From Bacteroidales bacterium 45-6 (GTDB lineage Bacteria; Bacteroidota; Bacteroidia; Bacteroidales; Dysgonomonadaceae): a DNA stretch of 8,047 nucleotides. Shown here piece by piece: positions 7,201 through 8,047 of the stretch. Made by a program: the position numbers and the translations under genes. The stretch is from the NCBI GenBank assembly GCA_001897035.1, contig MKRS01000451.1, forward strand, positions 1-8,047, in the 5' to 3' direction. A model generated the notes under the pieces. The model had not been told where the DNA came from, searched no databases, and saw only the letters and a list, made by a program, of their open reading frames with translations. Within the stretch, counting starts at the first letter, position 1. Every line of letters starts with the position of its first letter.

Positions 7201-8010
7201 TTCTTCCGGGACGGAGGCCACCAGCGCATCGTTCACCCATATTTTCAGCGAGCCCGAAGTTCCCGTGCGCATATACACTTCCTGATCCACGGGGCTGCTC
7301 ACAAAAGACTGTGCATAATTGATCGTGCTGTTGAGACTGAAATAATAGTCCATATAGAACCAATTGTCGGGCTTGTTGTAAGGCGGCGTGTACCATTTGA
7401 CGGCGGCACCCACTTTATTTTTGAAGGTATCCGAAGTCAACGGTTTGCCCACCGCTCCCCAATCCTTGGCGAAACCGCTTCCAGAAACATTATCGAAGGA
7501 GCCAAGCACTTGCCAGTGCCTGATTGTTCCCATTTTAGCAAAAGAGTCGTCCGATTTTTTCCGGTTGTTTACAAATTGATAGTAAAACCCGAGCTGGCCG
7601 TCCACCATGGCTTTCAATGTCCCGTTCAGCTTTGGATCGACCGCCAACTCTTCCAAAAATGCCACTTTGCTGGAATCGATATAATCCCTTGATGCAAAAG
7701 TGAATGGCAGTGAAAAATAGGCATATAGGTAAGGATAAGGATTCGCACTTGCCTGGTAGAAAGCACGAAAACGGGCAAATGCGCTGTCGTCCTTTTCCTC
7801 CATCCAGTCGAGCAAGCTCAGGCTGAGCAAAGCCTCAGCTTTGGTTTGGGGGACTTTCACCGCCTCGTCGAATGCGAGCCGGGCCGATTTACGGTCGTTT
7901 TTGAGGAAGGCATCCCAGCCCTTGTGGTAAGATTGGGCCGAATCGGCGAAAACGAAGCCTGCCAAAGGCACTATTGCCAGCAGCAGGAGGAAACGAAGTT
8001 TTGTAACCAT
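4246..8010 (-). CDS. Secreted multidomain protein: TPR repeats, DUF3857, transglutaminase-like domain
   Basis: A complete 1254-residue protein of unknown function, predicted to act outside the cytoplasm. Residues 1-22 form a signal peptide (MVTKLRF, hydrophobic core, cut likely after VFA). No lipobox Cys is seen. Residues about 25-160 are alpha-helical repeats. About 163-315 look like a galactose-binding-like beta sandwich (opening WQVLGSFDN, later SLKIWVND and GMNRILVQIG). TPR-like helices run from about 345 to 630, clearest at 530-630. DUF3857 covers about 670-840, with EYHYEIAVKIFN near its start. The transglutaminase-like domain (about 895-1005) has Cys940 in LGDCKD and His982 in FNHC. 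The position usually occupied by Asp in a DPT motif reads Glu997 in LELTD. A beta-rich tail follows. The family is common in Bacteroidota and its substrate is unsettled. It could bind or process peptides, but that is inference. It converges on xylE and shows no functional link to xylose use. The start is favoured by the signal peptide and by an A/T-rich upstream stretch (8011-8047) in which I see no clear promoter. Confidence 0.9.
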   Translation of the reverse strand: MVTKLRFLLLLAIVPLAGFVFADSAQSYHKGWDAFLKNDRKSARLAFDEAVKVPQTKAEALLSLSLLDWMEEKDDSAFARFRAFYQASANPYPYLYAYFSLPFTFASRDYIDSSKVAFLEELAVDPKLNGTLKAMVDGQLGFYYQFVNNRKKSDDSFAKMGTIRHWQVLGSFDNVSGSGFAKDWGAVGKPLTSDTFKNKVGAAVKWYTPPYNKPDNWFYMDYYFSLNSTINYAQSFVSSPVDQEVYMRTGTSGSLKIWVNDALVASVPEERNCDLDIYAYKIKLNKGMNRILVQIGQSEISGANFLLRLTDADANPIQGLTDQANYAAYTKDSSNPQSAMLPFFAEKSLEEKVKADPDNYLDYFALAETYLRNDKAFEATQLLKKLETLAPSSSLVSYRLSEAYTRARNQTDYDTETENIKRNDPESFIALQEFYNDAIKSEKYTEATDICNKAKALYGNNLTIEGWEFSIASYQKRIEDLIAMGKKLYAKYPYSYDFMYFNWIIENNISKNSPKAAAVVEDYCAKYNIPKAVGLLSDIYMEQGKTEQALALSKKRIADAPYATGYLDNLASTYYRMQRYDEALKTTDSIIALAPYLADVYNTRGYIYKGMKDVAKAKENFAKSIYYGPTSYDSRSQIRLLENKKEVFDLFPKTDIKDIVAKAPASQTYPEDNSLILLNNNQLVVYPEGAKEYHYEIAVKIFNQSGIDTWKEYGIDYNSNSQKLLIDKAEVLKSSGNTVKAETNNNQVVFTNLEIGDVLHLDYRVQDFSSGELATQFFDQFPFRYTIPSLLNRYSILAPKAQTFNYLVANGSVTPSITEVEGMKLYSWEAVNQPALKSEPYMSSLHDVVPTLFYTSIPDWKFVSHWYKDLATSKFNSDYVLKETLANILKGHEQDSPLQKAKLFYEYILNNIAYSSVSFMHSNFVPQKASRTITTRLGDCKDVSTLFVALCRESGIDANLVLISTRDNGRNQLTLPTINFNHCIAQLNVDGKTYYLELTDSYLSFGAAEPSDLQSNILPIPFDNAPIGDKLQTLEMPFRQLNSTSRNDQVTVSGNDYFIQHRTHCYAAIASSLRSSLRDLGEEERLKAINKGIAGDFTVPVKVTDLTFEGLDNLSDSVSLTCKVEVKKVMQDVAGMKVLTLPWSDKISSLDELTLEKRNTPLELWSYNTDELNRERLEFILPQGVSFVEMPKNIHLECANASFDLAFDKSSDGKLIGTRVFRRKTELVTPEQYPAFREFMTHVSEADNKQYAIK

Positions 8011-8047
8011 TCTTATTGTCAGTTATTTATGAAATCTAAAAGTTTGC

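Noticed and set aside
6367..7692. 441-codon plus-strand open frame opposite the large minus-strand gene
   Set aside because: It lies fully antisense to a protein with a signal peptide, recognisable domains and catalytic residues. Its translation shows no domain I recognise and is a by-product of codon use on the other strand.

Overview
The window comes from a member of the Bacteroidota, most likely Bacteroidales-like. The xylulokinase and xylose isomerase resemble Bacteroides-type proteins, the starts lack Shine-Dalgarno sequences, the gene order is xylB-xylA-xylE, and the minus strand carries a secreted TPR/DUF3857/transglutaminase protein of a kind common in this phylum. These are judgements from remembered family features; no database was searched.

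Layout: positions 2-4025 on the plus strand form a D-xylose catabolic cluster. It holds the C-terminal half of xylulokinase (cut by the left edge), a complete class II xylose isomerase, and a complete XylE-type xylose/H+ symporter. The symporter imports xylose, the isomerase converts it to xylulose, and the kinase makes xylulose 5-phosphate for the pentose phosphate pathway. The genes are separated by gaps of 126 and 127 bases. Co-transcription is plausible but is not shown by overlap or tight spacing. Positions 4246-8010 on the minus strand encode a convergent 1254-residue exported protein of unknown function. It has a signal peptide, alpha-helical repeats, a jelly-roll-like segment, TPRs, DUF3857 and a transglutaminase-like domain.

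Each of the three intergenic gaps contains a different palindromic or repetitive structure: a leader hairpin before xylA, an inverted array of 8-base GTGAAC-type units before xylE, and two strong hairpins between the convergent genes. The last two lie 26 and 33 bases beyond the stop codons of the genes they would end.

The genes are mostly ordinary, and I see no convincing new multi-gene system. The most unusual points are an insertion of about 75 residues with two extra hydrophobic segments in XylE, the large compound palindrome at 4144-4212, and an apparent Asp-to-Glu change at the third catalytic position of the transglutaminase domain.
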